Shown here one piece after another: positions 23,456-31,517 of a DNA stretch of 46,053 bases. The stretch is from UBA5738 sp049641805 (GTDB lineage Bacteria > Patescibacteriota > Minisyncoccia > Minisyncoccales > UBA5738), in the NCBI GenBank assembly GCA_049641805.1, contig JBARNX010000070.1, positions 1 through 46,053 of the forward strand. Reading direction: 5' to 3'. The position numbers were made by a program, and so were the translations under genes. The stretch's first letter is position 1, and each line of letters begins with the position of its first letter. The notes beneath the pieces are model-generated. The model was not told where the DNA came from and did no database searches. It was given only the letters and a program-made list of their open reading frames with translations.

Positions 23456-26227
23456 TTATAATATTTTCCACCAATCGCCTTCGAATCCGGCGGCGGCCAT
23501 AATCCATGAAACCAAAAGCCAAGCCATAAACAGTATCGCGTAGCCGATGCCGATCCGGATCCATGCGTCCTTAATGTATTTGACGGTGTTGGGCCCTTCC
23601 TTATCAAGGTAGAAAAACCCGCCGGTGATCAATGCCAATATCGGCAGGATCATAATTGACAATTTGAAGAGAAAGAAATCAATTATTATTTTTATCATCA
23701 TAAAAATATGCTTGACTTCGCATTTTTCAGTTTCGTCCCAATCGGTTTTTGAATTGTTAAAAGTTTGGCCGCAGACCGCGATAGTGTCTTTCGATTCGGA
23801 GGTTTGTTTGACGACCAGAAACGAACCGGACAGGCGGTTGTCGTTGCCTTTGTCGGAACAATCGGGATTGACGCAGGGTTGAACCGTCCACTTATAGGTA
23901 CCGACGCAGGAGCCTTTAATGTTTGAAGGAATACATTCGTTTGAAACGGAGCAGGAATTTTTATCAATAATTTTATCAACAGCCGGATTTTCCAAGTCGC
24001 AGCCGGATTGTTCCACGGTCCCCTTTTCGTAGTTTATTGTTACTTGGTAGTATTTTGTTTGCCCCGTCCACGAAAAACCGGCATCGTTGAGAGAGCCGTT
24101 GATCCGGTTTTGATTTTCAAGCGTTGGAGTTTTGGGCCGCGCGGTTTTAAAATATTGCGATTGCCATTTGCCGCAATACTTTCCGTTTTCATCGGCGCAG
24201 GTTTGCACTTTCCATGCGTAGGGTTTGCTGTCGACGCCCACGGGCGGCAAAATATTCGGATAGTCGGCTTGCGTCCCCGGTTGGCCTGAATCCGCCGTCC
24301 CGAACTTTATGGTTTTGGCCGCGGCGGCAATTTCCGTCGCGCCGTCGAACAGCTTGAAATTATAGGATTTTGCGCCCGGAACTTTTTCCCATTTGAAATT
24401 TTGCGGAAAAGTTATCGTCGACGACAAATTTGGTTCCATTGAACTTTGCAAAGGCGGCCGACCCGTAGTGCGGAACGAAAATTCTTCCGACCATTCATCA
24501 CAGCCGCTGGAATCAAATTCCGCGCAAGATTGGACTTGCCATTTGTAGCTGGTGTCGAGCTTGATATTTGAATTTTCCAAAGTAAAAAGCTTTTTTTGGC
24601 TGTCGGTAAATTCATTGTTGGGTATGGAGCTCCACGAAGTTTTATTTTGTCCGATTCCCGGGATCGTGGTTTTGTAATTGAATGAATTGGCGCCAGTTGG
24701 GATTGTCCATGAAATACTGATCGGGAAACCGACCGGTTCTTTTCCTTCGGGATCGTTTTTTGGCGAAATCGTATCCGGGGATGAGATTGTTTCAAAAGGA
24801 GTTTTGACTTTCCACTCTTGGCTGTATTCCGAAGATGTTCCGCCGGTGCATTCGGTTTTAGCTTCGCCATTATCGCAAAAACATACTTTGGCGATGTCGT
24901 CGGTGCAGCTCTGCAGTTTCCACGAATAGACGCGTTCGCGCGAAAAATAAGCCAAGTCCTGGCGGCCTTGGGAGGGATACCATGTTTCCACGCTGCCGCG
25001 GTTGTTAAGAGGAGAATACCAGCTGTAGATATTTCCGCCAACCGGCTTGATTTCATACAGCCAGCCGCCATTGATAATCGAAAGCGAATGGGTTATCTGA
25101 TTTGAATTTGTTTCTTGTCGGTTCAAACCAAGCAAAGAATTTGCGTCGATAACCGCGCCAAGCATATTCCCTCCGCGAGAAAGTATGTTCAGCAGTTTGC
25201 TTGTAAAATCGTTTTGTTCATCAGAGGTAACTTCGATTTTGTATGATTTGGCGTATTGCATCGGTTGACCGGCGATCTGGTATTTGGCCGGCAGTTTGGC
25301 CGCGCACCAGCGCAGAGGTTCTTTTGACGGAACAATGTCTTTGAAAGATTCTGCCGCCGCGCCATTTTTGCCGTTCCAATCCGGGTCCATCAGCGCGCTG
25401 ATTTTATTCGGCGGTACCGACGGTTCGGGCGCGGTGCTGGCGGTGAAGGTCCACCAATCCCGGGGCCAGTCTTTGCATCCGGTGCCGTTGGCGTTGCAAC
25501 AAGCGACCACCCGCCAATGATAGGTGTCGGTGGAGTTGAAGAAGCACGGCCCGCCGTTTTCAAGGGAATTGAAAGCGTTTTTGTCCAGTATCGCGTAGAA
25601 CGCTTGCTTGCCGTTATCCGCGGTTTCGATTTGGCTGTTTTTTATAGTGGGAATGGTCAAGTTGCCAATTCCGCTGGCGCTGTCGTCTTGGATTTGGATG
25701 CGGTAAGAAATCGGGCCATAGCCGTCGCCAGTGAGGGTTTGGACTTTTTCAAGATGGTGGCAATCGTTATGGTGGCTGTCGTAAACGCAGGCATCGCGCT
25801 GGCCGCGGTTGTCGCCAAAGCCGCGTACATTATCCCATGCCAAAACCACCGGTAATTTTATGTTTTGCTCGTTGTTTTGGATTCCGGGAGTTTTTGGATC
25901 GTTATAGTATTTGGGATTTATAACCTTGTCCAAACAATCTTTGTGGCAAACACCGAAGATGGTATCGGATTCGGAAGTTTTCTTTCTCACGCATTGCTGC
26001 CATGTTTTAACGGTGAATTTTGTTGTGTACACAGGATGAGACCCGGTTTTATCATAAACAACATCCATATCTATCGCGTTTTCGTTGCACTGGATGCCAT
26101 TGTCGCCGCTGCGTCCGCCTTCGCAATAATAGTTGATGTGGTCGGCATTGGCCGTCCGCGGCAGGATAATAAAACAAAATAGCGCCAATAAAACCGGCAA
26201 GAATGATTTTTTCGCAAAAGTTTTCAT
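23456..26227 (-). CDS. Giant exported Fn3-like repeat protein, paralogue of the 788-aa gene
   Basis: The preferred ATG at 26227 gives 923 aa and a classical signal peptide (MKTFAKKSFLPVLLALFCF..., cleavage near ANA-DH). A GTG at 26245 overlapping the rsmA stop would add six residues. The ectodomain again has five W-x-V-x-x-C units: YHWRVVACC, YSWKLQSC, YKWQVQSC, YAWKVQTC and YKWTVQPC. Between them are ISWTIPTGANSFNYKT and FKWEKVPGAKSYNFKL, closely matching the 788-aa protein. The C-terminus carries the same two helices, LPILALITGGFFY and RIGIGYAILFMAWLLVSWIM, and ends WWKIL, like WFKIL in its neighbour. The first module is longer and includes extra disulfide candidates. Function is inferred as extracellular binding tied to the type IV secretion apparatus. 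Confidence 0.8.
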   Translation of the reverse strand: MKTFAKKSFLPVLLALFCFIILPRTANADHINYYCEGGRSGDNGIQCNENAIDMDVVYDKTGSHPVYTTKFTVKTWQQCVRKKTSESDTIFGVCHKDCLDKVINPKYYNDPKTPGIQNNEQNIKLPVVLAWDNVRGFGDNRGQRDACVYDSHHNDCHHLEKVQTLTGDGYGPISYRIQIQDDSASGIGNLTIPTIKNSQIETADNGKQAFYAILDKNAFNSLENGGPCFFNSTDTYHWRVVACCNANGTGCKDWPRDWWTFTASTAPEPSVPPNKISALMDPDWNGKNGAAAESFKDIVPSKEPLRWCAAKLPAKYQIAGQPMQYAKSYKIEVTSDEQNDFTSKLLNILSRGGNMLGAVIDANSLLGLNRQETNSNQITHSLSIINGGWLYEIKPVGGNIYSWYSPLNNRGSVETWYPSQGRQDLAYFSRERVYSWKLQSCTDDIAKVCFCDNGEAKTECTGGTSSEYSQEWKVKTPFETISSPDTISPKNDPEGKEPVGFPISISWTIPTGANSFNYKTTIPGIGQNKTSWSSIPNNEFTDSQKKLFTLENSNIKLDTSYKWQVQSCAEFDSSGCDEWSEEFSFRTTGRPPLQSSMEPNLSSTITFPQNFKWEKVPGAKSYNFKLFDGATEIAAAAKTIKFGTADSGQPGTQADYPNILPPVGVDSKPYAWKVQTCADENGKYCGKWQSQYFKTARPKTPTLENQNRINGSLNDAGFSWTGQTKYYQVTINYEKGTVEQSGCDLENPAVDKIIDKNSCSVSNECIPSNIKGSCVGTYKWTVQPCVNPDCSDKGNDNRLSGSFLVVKQTSESKDTIAVCGQTFNNSKTDWDETEKCEVKHIFMMIKIIIDFFLFKLSIMILPILALITGGFFYLDKEGPNTVKYIKDAWIRIGIGYAILFMAWLLVSWIMAAAGFEGDWWKIL

Positions 26228-26244
26228 TTGGCGTTTGGTGTTCA

Positions 26245-27075
26245 CTATTTAGTATAATCCATCGGCCGAGTTTGCGTAAGTTTCGTCCAGTCGGCAACCG
26301 CCAGAGTTTCGGCTCGCCGGTTGGAATCAATGCCGCTGCCGGCCAGCCATACGGTAATTTTTTCTTTATTGAGTTTTAATTGCCTGGCCAGGTTGTTTGC
26401 CAACTGTTTGCGCGGGTGGGAAAATCCGGCTTTTGCGATTTCGAAAAATCGTTCGGCGAATTCTTTGCCAGTCTCTCTCCCTTCATATATATGCATATGC
26501 GGAATGACTTGCAGAATGGCGCAATCAACCTTAGGTACGGGCCAGAAATTTCCCTTGGAAATGTAACCAATAATCTTGGCCGTGGCGTAAAACTGCGTCG
26601 AAATCGCCAGCAAATTCATTTTGGGCGGTGTGGCGCATATTCGTTGGGCAACTTCTTTTTGTACGATCACGGTTAGCGATAATGGCGGGTTGGCGCTTTC
26701 CAAGAACTTGCGGAGCAGAGGCGCGGTTAAATAAAACGGCAAATTGGCCGCGATTTTATATGGAGAAGAAATTTCGGTTTCGTTGAAGCGCAGCGCGTTG
26801 CCGTTTAATATTTCAACATTGGGCGTTTTAAAAAATCTTTTTTTTAAAATTGCCATCATATCCGAGTCTTTTTCAATGGCGATAATTTTGTTGCCGCATT
26901 TTGCCAGTTCGGCGGTTAAATTGCCGGTGCCGGGTCCGATTTCGAAAATCGTTTCTCCTTGTTTTATTCCGGCGGCTTTAACCAATTTTTCGATCACTCC
27001 AATTTGCGCTAAAAAGTTTTGTCCCAGCCCTTTTTTGGGAGTTATAGTTTGTTTTTTTTCAAGTTTTTGGTTCAT
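26245..27075 (-). CDS. rsmA: 16S rRNA dimethyladenosine transferase RsmA/KsgA
   Basis: RsmA dimethylates two adjacent adenosines in the 3' hairpin of 16S rRNA using S-adenosylmethionine, a late step of 30S assembly. Motifs: GLGQNFL near the N-terminus, the SAM loop FEIGPGTGNLTAEL, IAIEKDSDM and the catalytic NLPFYLT (family NLPY). KGNFWPVPKVDCAIL and FSHPRKQLANNL complete the fold. The ATG at 27075 (276 aa) is chosen over the upstream GTG at 27093, because the TAAAAT -10 at 27100-27105 would put the transcript start at about that GTG. It heads an operon whose other members are exported and secretion proteins, an unusual combination. Overlap of its stop with a GTG indicates tight coupling to the next gene. 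Confidence 0.93.
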   Translation of the reverse strand: MNQKLEKKQTITPKKGLGQNFLAQIGVIEKLVKAAGIKQGETIFEIGPGTGNLTAELAKCGNKIIAIEKDSDMMAILKKRFFKTPNVEILNGNALRFNETEISSPYKIAANLPFYLTAPLLRKFLESANPPLSLTVIVQKEVAQRICATPPKMNLLAISTQFYATAKIIGYISKGNFWPVPKVDCAILQVIPHMHIYEGRETGKEFAERFFEIAKAGFSHPRKQLANNLARQLKLNKEKITVWLAGSGIDSNRRAETLAVADWTKLTQTRPMDYTK

Positions 27076-27099
27076 ATTTTTTTGGCGCCGCACGGTTTT

Positions 27100-27147
27100 A
27101 TTTTAGCATAAAGGCATTGACATTTTAAGCCGTTTTTATACCATAAT
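27100..27147. promoter_or_regulatory. Overlapping divergent promoters of rsmA and the LysM-M23 gene
   Basis: On minus, TAAAAT (27100-27105) preceded by TGC is an extended -10 for rsmA. On plus, TTGACA (27117-27122) with CATAAT (27142-27147, spacer 19) or TATACC (27137-27142, spacer 14) would start the peptidase gene only 3-8 bases before its ATG, so that transcript may be nearly leaderless. The two promoters share DNA and could compete. Confidence 0.55.
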
Positions 27148-27156
27148 AGTTGTCAG

Positions 27157-28224
27157 ATGAATATCAAACTTCAATTAAAAAATTTCGCCAAACTTCTTCT
27201 TATCGGAGCGGTTTTGTTTGTTGTTTGCTCGGCTGTGTCAAATTATGTCGTTAAATGCGTATCGGCGAAAACAAGCACCGTTTGCCAAGCGGATTTAGCC
27301 AAGGATATGGTTGCCCGGTCCGATAAACAGACCAAACCCGAGTCGCCCAGCTATTTGATGGCGGGCGACGCTTGCGTTAAAGCGGCGGTGCCGCCGATTG
27401 TGGTAACCCCCAAGGTACTGGGGGCGATTGTTGGCGATGCTCAAGATTGCGAGATGAATGAGGATTCGCCCAAAACAATTGTTGAATATCAGACGGAACA
27501 AAACGATACGATATCGAGCTTGGCGGAGAAATTCAGCGTCAGTTCGGATACGATTCTCTGGGCAAACGATTTGGCAAAGGGGGCGGTTTTAAAGCCCGGG
27601 CAGCAGTTGATCGTTTCACCGGTTACCGGCGTTATCCATTATGTTGTTTCGGGCGATACAATGGCAAAAATTGCTTTGAAATATCAAGCCAAAATCGATG
27701 AAATAGTCGCTTTTAATGAGCTCGACGGAGAAAACGATGTGTTTATCGGCGATGTGATTATCGTGCCGAATGGCAAAATGCCTAAGCCGGTAATCGCGAA
27801 AAAACCGCTTTCTTCGTCCGGAGCCCAAAGCTCAAGCCATGGATCGCAAGATTTGACAATGGTATCAGGTAATTATTTCCTTTGCCCGGTAGGTACGGCT
27901 TGCAAAAAGACGCAAGGGTTGCATTTTCGCAACGCGGTTGATTTAACCGGCGGTTATTGTGGCGCGCCGATATATGCCGCCGCGTCGGGTACCGTGACGA
28001 AATCCAAAACCGGCTGGAATGGCGGCGCCGGAAACAATATTTCAATTTCTCATTTGGGAGGAACGATCATCACTCATTATTATCATTTGCAAACCCTTTC
28101 CGTTGTTCAGGGGCAGGAAGTTAAAAAAGGCGATGTAATCGGTTTTATGGGAAAAACCGGGCAATCAACCGGATGCCACTTGCATTTTGAAGTTATTGGC
28201 GCGGCCAATCCGTTCAATAAATAA
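27157..28224 (+). CDS. Exported LysM-LysM-M23 peptidoglycan endopeptidase
   Basis: The 355-aa protein has an N-terminal membrane or signal segment (about 12-33), two LysM peptidoglycan-binding modules (about 108-153 and 159-204; QNDTISSLAEKFSVSSDTIL and SGDTMAKIALKYQAKIDEIV) and a C-terminal M23 metallopeptidase domain. The zinc site is visible as H256 and D262 in LHFRNAVDLTG, H307 or H310 in ITHYYHL, and H341/H343 in CHLHFEV. The usual H-x3-D is here H-x5-D, seen in other Patescibacteria-like sequences as far as I recall. C243 and C249 could form a disulfide. It cleaves peptide cross-links of the wall. Divergent from the rsmA-secretion operon, it could make room for the apparatus, as VirB1 does elsewhere. 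Confidence 0.88.
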   Translation: MNIKLQLKNFAKLLLIGAVLFVVCSAVSNYVVKCVSAKTSTVCQADLAKDMVARSDKQTKPESPSYLMAGDACVKAAVPPIVVTPKVLGAIVGDAQDCEMNEDSPKTIVEYQTEQNDTISSLAEKFSVSSDTILWANDLAKGAVLKPGQQLIVSPVTGVIHYVVSGDTMAKIALKYQAKIDEIVAFNELDGENDVFIGDVIIVPNGKMPKPVIAKKPLSSSGAQSSSHGSQDLTMVSGNYFLCPVGTACKKTQGLHFRNAVDLTGGYCGAPIYAAASGTVTKSKTGWNGGAGNNISISHLGGTIITHYYHLQTLSVVQGQEVKKGDVIGFMGKTGQSTGCHLHFEVIGAANPFNK

Positions 28225-28250
28225 CTTATTCTTCATATCTTTGGATAGAA

Positions 28251-28278
28251 AAACGCACCGCTTGAGCGGTGTTTTTTA
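28251..28278 (+). terminator. Terminator of the LysM-M23 gene
   Basis: The hairpin ACCGC-TTGA-GCGGT (28257-28270), extended by C-G and G-T pairs, is followed by a T6 run. Confidence 0.85.
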
Positions 28279-28285
28279 ATAATGC

Positions 28286-28392
28286 AAAATGTAAAAATCA
28301 AAATGAAAAATGACAATCGAAAATGTTAAAATGTCCGGTTTTGACACTTTATGATTTTACATTGTCATTTTTCATTTTGATTTTTACATTTT
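28286..28392. repeat. AT-rich inverted repeat, CATTGTCAT family (copy D, 32-bp perfect arms)
   Basis: Left arm 28286-28317 and right arm 28361-28392 are perfect reverse complements over 32 bp, with a 43-base interior. This is the longest and cleanest copy of the family. It fills the gap between the LysM-M23 terminator and the comM stop. Confidence 0.92.
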
Positions 28393-28396
28393 AAAT

Positions 28397-29920
28397 TTAA
28401 ATGGTTTCGATCGGCCGGTATGCCAAAGCTTCGGAAATATGATTAAATTTTATTTCTTCCAATCCGGCAAGATCGGCGATGGTGCGGCTGACTTTTAACA
28501 CGCGGTGGTAGCCGCGGGCGGAAAGCTTGCCCGAATCAACCGCGGCTTTCAAAAGTTTTTCTGAGTCTTGATCTATCCGGCAGTATTGTTTAACTTGGGA
28601 GATATTCATTTCCGCGTTGGTGTGTTCGTTACCGAATCTTTCCCGCTGGATGTTGCGGCACAAACAAACGCGTTCCCTTATCCGCCGGCTGGAGTTTTCC
28701 GGGTCGAATTCCGTACTTGCGAGTTTTTCATACTTTACGGCAGGCACATTGATAAAAAGATCAATACGATCCATCAACGGACCGGAGAGCTTTTTGCGGT
28801 ACATCGCGATTTGGGAGTTTGAACAAATGCACCGTTTTTCCGGGTTGCCGAAATTGCCGCACGGACAAGGGTTTGACGCGAGCACGAGAGTGAATCTCGC
28901 TGGCAAAGACAATGCGTGCCGGGCGCGCAGGACATTGATTTCCCCCTCCTCTATCGGCTGGCGCAATGCTTCAAGAGTGTCGCGGTGGAATTCCGGAAAC
29001 TCATCTAAAAAAAGTATTCCTCGATGAGCAAGGGTAATTTCACCCGGACGCGGCGGATTGCCGCCGCCGATAAGCGCGGCATCGGAAGTCGTATGGTGGG
29101 GTGCCCGGAACGGGCGGTTCGCGGCCAACGGCGAATCGGCGGATAATAATCCGCAAATGCTGTATATTTTGGTGACTTCAAGCGATTCGTCAAAAGATAG
29201 CGGCGGGAGTATTGTGGGCAGAGCTTTTGCCAGCAGAGTTTTTCCGGTTCCCGGCGGTCCCCACATCGAAAGATTATGCCCACCGGCGGCAACAATTTCA
29301 AGGGCGCGCTTTGAAGATTCCTGGCCCGAAATAAGCCCTAAATCGTTTTCAAATTTTTTCTCCTCGGGCGCGGCTTTGTCTTCCACCACCGGGTCAATCG
29401 CGATTCGGTCTTCCAGATAAGCGATTGCTTGTTTCAATGTTTCAACTCCGATTACCCGTAGCCCGTCAATAAGGCTGGCTTCTTTGGAATTTTCTTTGGG
29501 AAGAATAATTTCCTTTATTCCTTTCTGGCGGCAGGCGATTGCGAAACAAATCGCGCCTTTGGCTGGCCGCAATCTTCCGTCCAAAGCCAGTTCGCCGAGA
29601 AAGATTTTTCCTGCCGGATCAAATTTAATTTTTTCGCTTGCGGCAAGGTATCCCAAAGCAATTGGAAGATCATATAAAGAACCTTCTTTTTTCAGATCAG
29701 CGGGCGCCAGAGAAACCAGGACTTTGACTGGGAGATGGTGCGGCGATGTGAAGCCGGCGCTTTCGATTGCCGCGCCAACCCGTTCCCGGGCTTCCTGTAC
29801 TGATTTGTCAGGCAGGCCGACAATATCGAACCTTCGCAATCCATACGAAGTTTCCACTTCCACTTCAATTATTTGGGCGTCCAGTCCGGTAATTGCCGCA
29901 GAAAATATTTTTGACGGCAT
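28397..29920 (-). CDS. comM: ComM/YifB-family AAA+ ATPase
   Basis: ComM (YifB, Mg-chelatase-like) is a hexameric AAA+ helicase that promotes branch migration during integration of taken-up DNA in competent bacteria. The 507-aa protein has the N-terminal S5-like domain (FDIVGLPDKSVQEARERVGA), Walker A GPPGTGKT (221-228), Walker B LFLDEF (303-308), and the characteristic cysteine cluster CPCGNFGNPEKRCIC that follows LVLASN. The C-terminal part (LSARGYHRVLKVSRTIADL) completes the Mg_chelatase_C domain. It follows the 526-aa membrane protein by 10 bases, and that gene follows the coiled-coil gene by 6, so all three form an operon. No other competence gene is in the window. Confidence 0.93.
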   Translation of the reverse strand: MPSKIFSAAITGLDAQIIEVEVETSYGLRRFDIVGLPDKSVQEARERVGAAIESAGFTSPHHLPVKVLVSLAPADLKKEGSLYDLPIALGYLAASEKIKFDPAGKIFLGELALDGRLRPAKGAICFAIACRQKGIKEIILPKENSKEASLIDGLRVIGVETLKQAIAYLEDRIAIDPVVEDKAAPEEKKFENDLGLISGQESSKRALEIVAAGGHNLSMWGPPGTGKTLLAKALPTILPPLSFDESLEVTKIYSICGLLSADSPLAANRPFRAPHHTTSDAALIGGGNPPRPGEITLAHRGILFLDEFPEFHRDTLEALRQPIEEGEINVLRARHALSLPARFTLVLASNPCPCGNFGNPEKRCICSNSQIAMYRKKLSGPLMDRIDLFINVPAVKYEKLASTEFDPENSSRRIRERVCLCRNIQRERFGNEHTNAEMNISQVKQYCRIDQDSEKLLKAAVDSGKLSARGYHRVLKVSRTIADLAGLEEIKFNHISEALAYRPIETI

Positions 29921-29930
29921 AGACGGTTAT

Positions 29931-31511
29931 CTATTTTGGTAATTGGTCGAAAGTTTTTTTCAGAGTATCGGCCGAAGTCGCGAAAATAAAATACTTATCG
30001 TTGTAAATCGCCCAATTGATTGAAAAGTTATCGGTTTCCGGCAGAAAAACCATTGATCGGTATTCGGTTCCGCCGGTTGAGTCTTCGGTTTTAAATCGAA
30101 GCTCTTTTTCCGGGTCTTGGGTTTTTCTGCCCAATAACTTGAACAGATTGTCGGTATCGGTTCGCAGGCTTCCCTCCCAACCTTCCATTGCCGTTTCCAA
30201 CGATTCGGCATTGCCGGCCGAGGTAACAAAACCCAGACGGTTCTTACCGTTATTCGAATAGATGAAAAGCGTGAAATCGTCGCTTACGGACGAGTAGAAT
30301 ATTTCGGGCGCGTTAATTTTGTATATGTTAAAAAATTGTTTTAATCCAATCTTGGAGTTATTCTTTTTATCCACGATGGAAACCTGATAGTAGCCGGTTG
30401 ATCCGAGCGATGTTTGCAGATAGGGTGAAAGCAGGTTCGGGACGCTTGCCAGATCTTCGGTATAGATAGGTATGGTGGAAACTGTCGCCATATAAGGCGA
30501 TTCGCCGTTATTTTTTTTGTTGTTTTCGGCGGTTGGTTCGGTCGTGTCTATTTTTTTGCCGGTGGTTGTGGTAGTTGAGTTTCCTCCGGTTGTTTTTTTA
30601 ATGATTGTCGGCGTATTGTTTTTGGTTAAAACAACGGCCAAAATAATCCCAATTATCCCGATCAGCGCCACGATAACAAGCGCTCTTGCCAAAATTTTGT
30701 TTTTGCCGGTTGGTTTAAGTTGCTCGGGCATTGCCAGGGAGGCTTTCGGAGGCGCTGCGGTTGGTGTTGCGCCTGGCGCGGGCGAGGATGATTTTTTGAT
30801 TTGTTCCCATCGGCTTTCCAAAATACGGGCGCTGGGCCTTTCCGCTTCCGCGGCCGGATCGTTTATCTTTGGTTTTTTTATGGTTTCGCCGTTATCCAAG
30901 GCGTTTTCGTTATTTTTTTCAGGCGTTTTTTCTTGATTTTTCGGCGCGATAATTTCTTCTTTGGCGGGCGCGATCGGCAATGCGCGAATTTTTGTTGCGC
31001 CAGATGATTCAATTTGTTCTCGGTAAAAAGATACGGTTTTCGATAAAGATTCTTCTATTTTTGAAGATTTTGCTTCAGGTGCGGTTTTTGTATTATCGAC
31101 AGGCTCTGTTTTTCCAGCGATATTGCCCGGTTTTGATCCCGGTTTCCAAATGCTGTCTTCGGACGGAAAATCTTCGTGGTTTGAAACGATTTTTGCGGGA
31201 TTGCCAACGATATTTTCCGCCGGTTTTTTTGAACCGGCGCCGGGAGGAACCGCGAGCGGTTTGCCGGGAATTTTTTCTTCCGTTCCGTTCCGTTCTGGTT
31301 GTTCTTTTTGAACTTTTTCGGTTTGTTTCGCGCCGGTTGTTTCCGGTGTTGTTTGTCCGGGAGCAGTTTGAATATCGCCAACGCCAACCATATCCGAATA
31401 TTGCGGATATTTAGCCAGCATCTTCTTTCCCAATTCCGCATCCGGTATATCGCGGTATTGCGGATATTTGCGTTTAATGGCTTGTCCGAATTGATCAATT
31501 GTCATTGCCAT
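29931..31511 (-). CDS. Single-pass membrane protein with disordered N-terminal half
   Basis: Unrecognised as a whole. The first 45 residues contain a repeat, RKYPQYRDIPDAELGKKML followed by AKYPQYSDM, a short motif I associate with N-termini of assorted phage and bacterial proteins. Residues about 50-265 are low complexity (Pro, Glu, Lys, Thr-rich) and probably disordered. One membrane helix follows (about 278-300, LARALVIVALIGIIGIILAVVL). The C-terminal 210 residues are a folded exported domain without cysteines (YYQVSIVDKKNNSKIGLKQF and SDDFTLFIYSNNGKNRLG). Lacking a signal peptide, it would have the disordered half in the cytosol. The operon (coiled-coil gene upstream, comM downstream) suggests linkage to the cell envelope or DNA uptake, but this is speculative. 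Confidence 0.82.
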   Translation of the reverse strand: MAMTIDQFGQAIKRKYPQYRDIPDAELGKKMLAKYPQYSDMVGVGDIQTAPGQTTPETTGAKQTEKVQKEQPERNGTEEKIPGKPLAVPPGAGSKKPAENIVGNPAKIVSNHEDFPSEDSIWKPGSKPGNIAGKTEPVDNTKTAPEAKSSKIEESLSKTVSFYREQIESSGATKIRALPIAPAKEEIIAPKNQEKTPEKNNENALDNGETIKKPKINDPAAEAERPSARILESRWEQIKKSSSPAPGATPTAAPPKASLAMPEQLKPTGKNKILARALVIVALIGIIGIILAVVLTKNNTPTIIKKTTGGNSTTTTTGKKIDTTEPTAENNKKNNGESPYMATVSTIPIYTEDLASVPNLLSPYLQTSLGSTGYYQVSIVDKKNNSKIGLKQFFNIYKINAPEIFYSSVSDDFTLFIYSNNGKNRLGFVTSAGNAESLETAMEGWEGSLRTDTDNLFKLLGRKTQDPEKELRFKTEDSTGGTEYRSMVFLPETDNFSINWAIYNDKYFIFATSADTLKKTFDQLPK

Positions 31512-31517
31512 ATGCGT

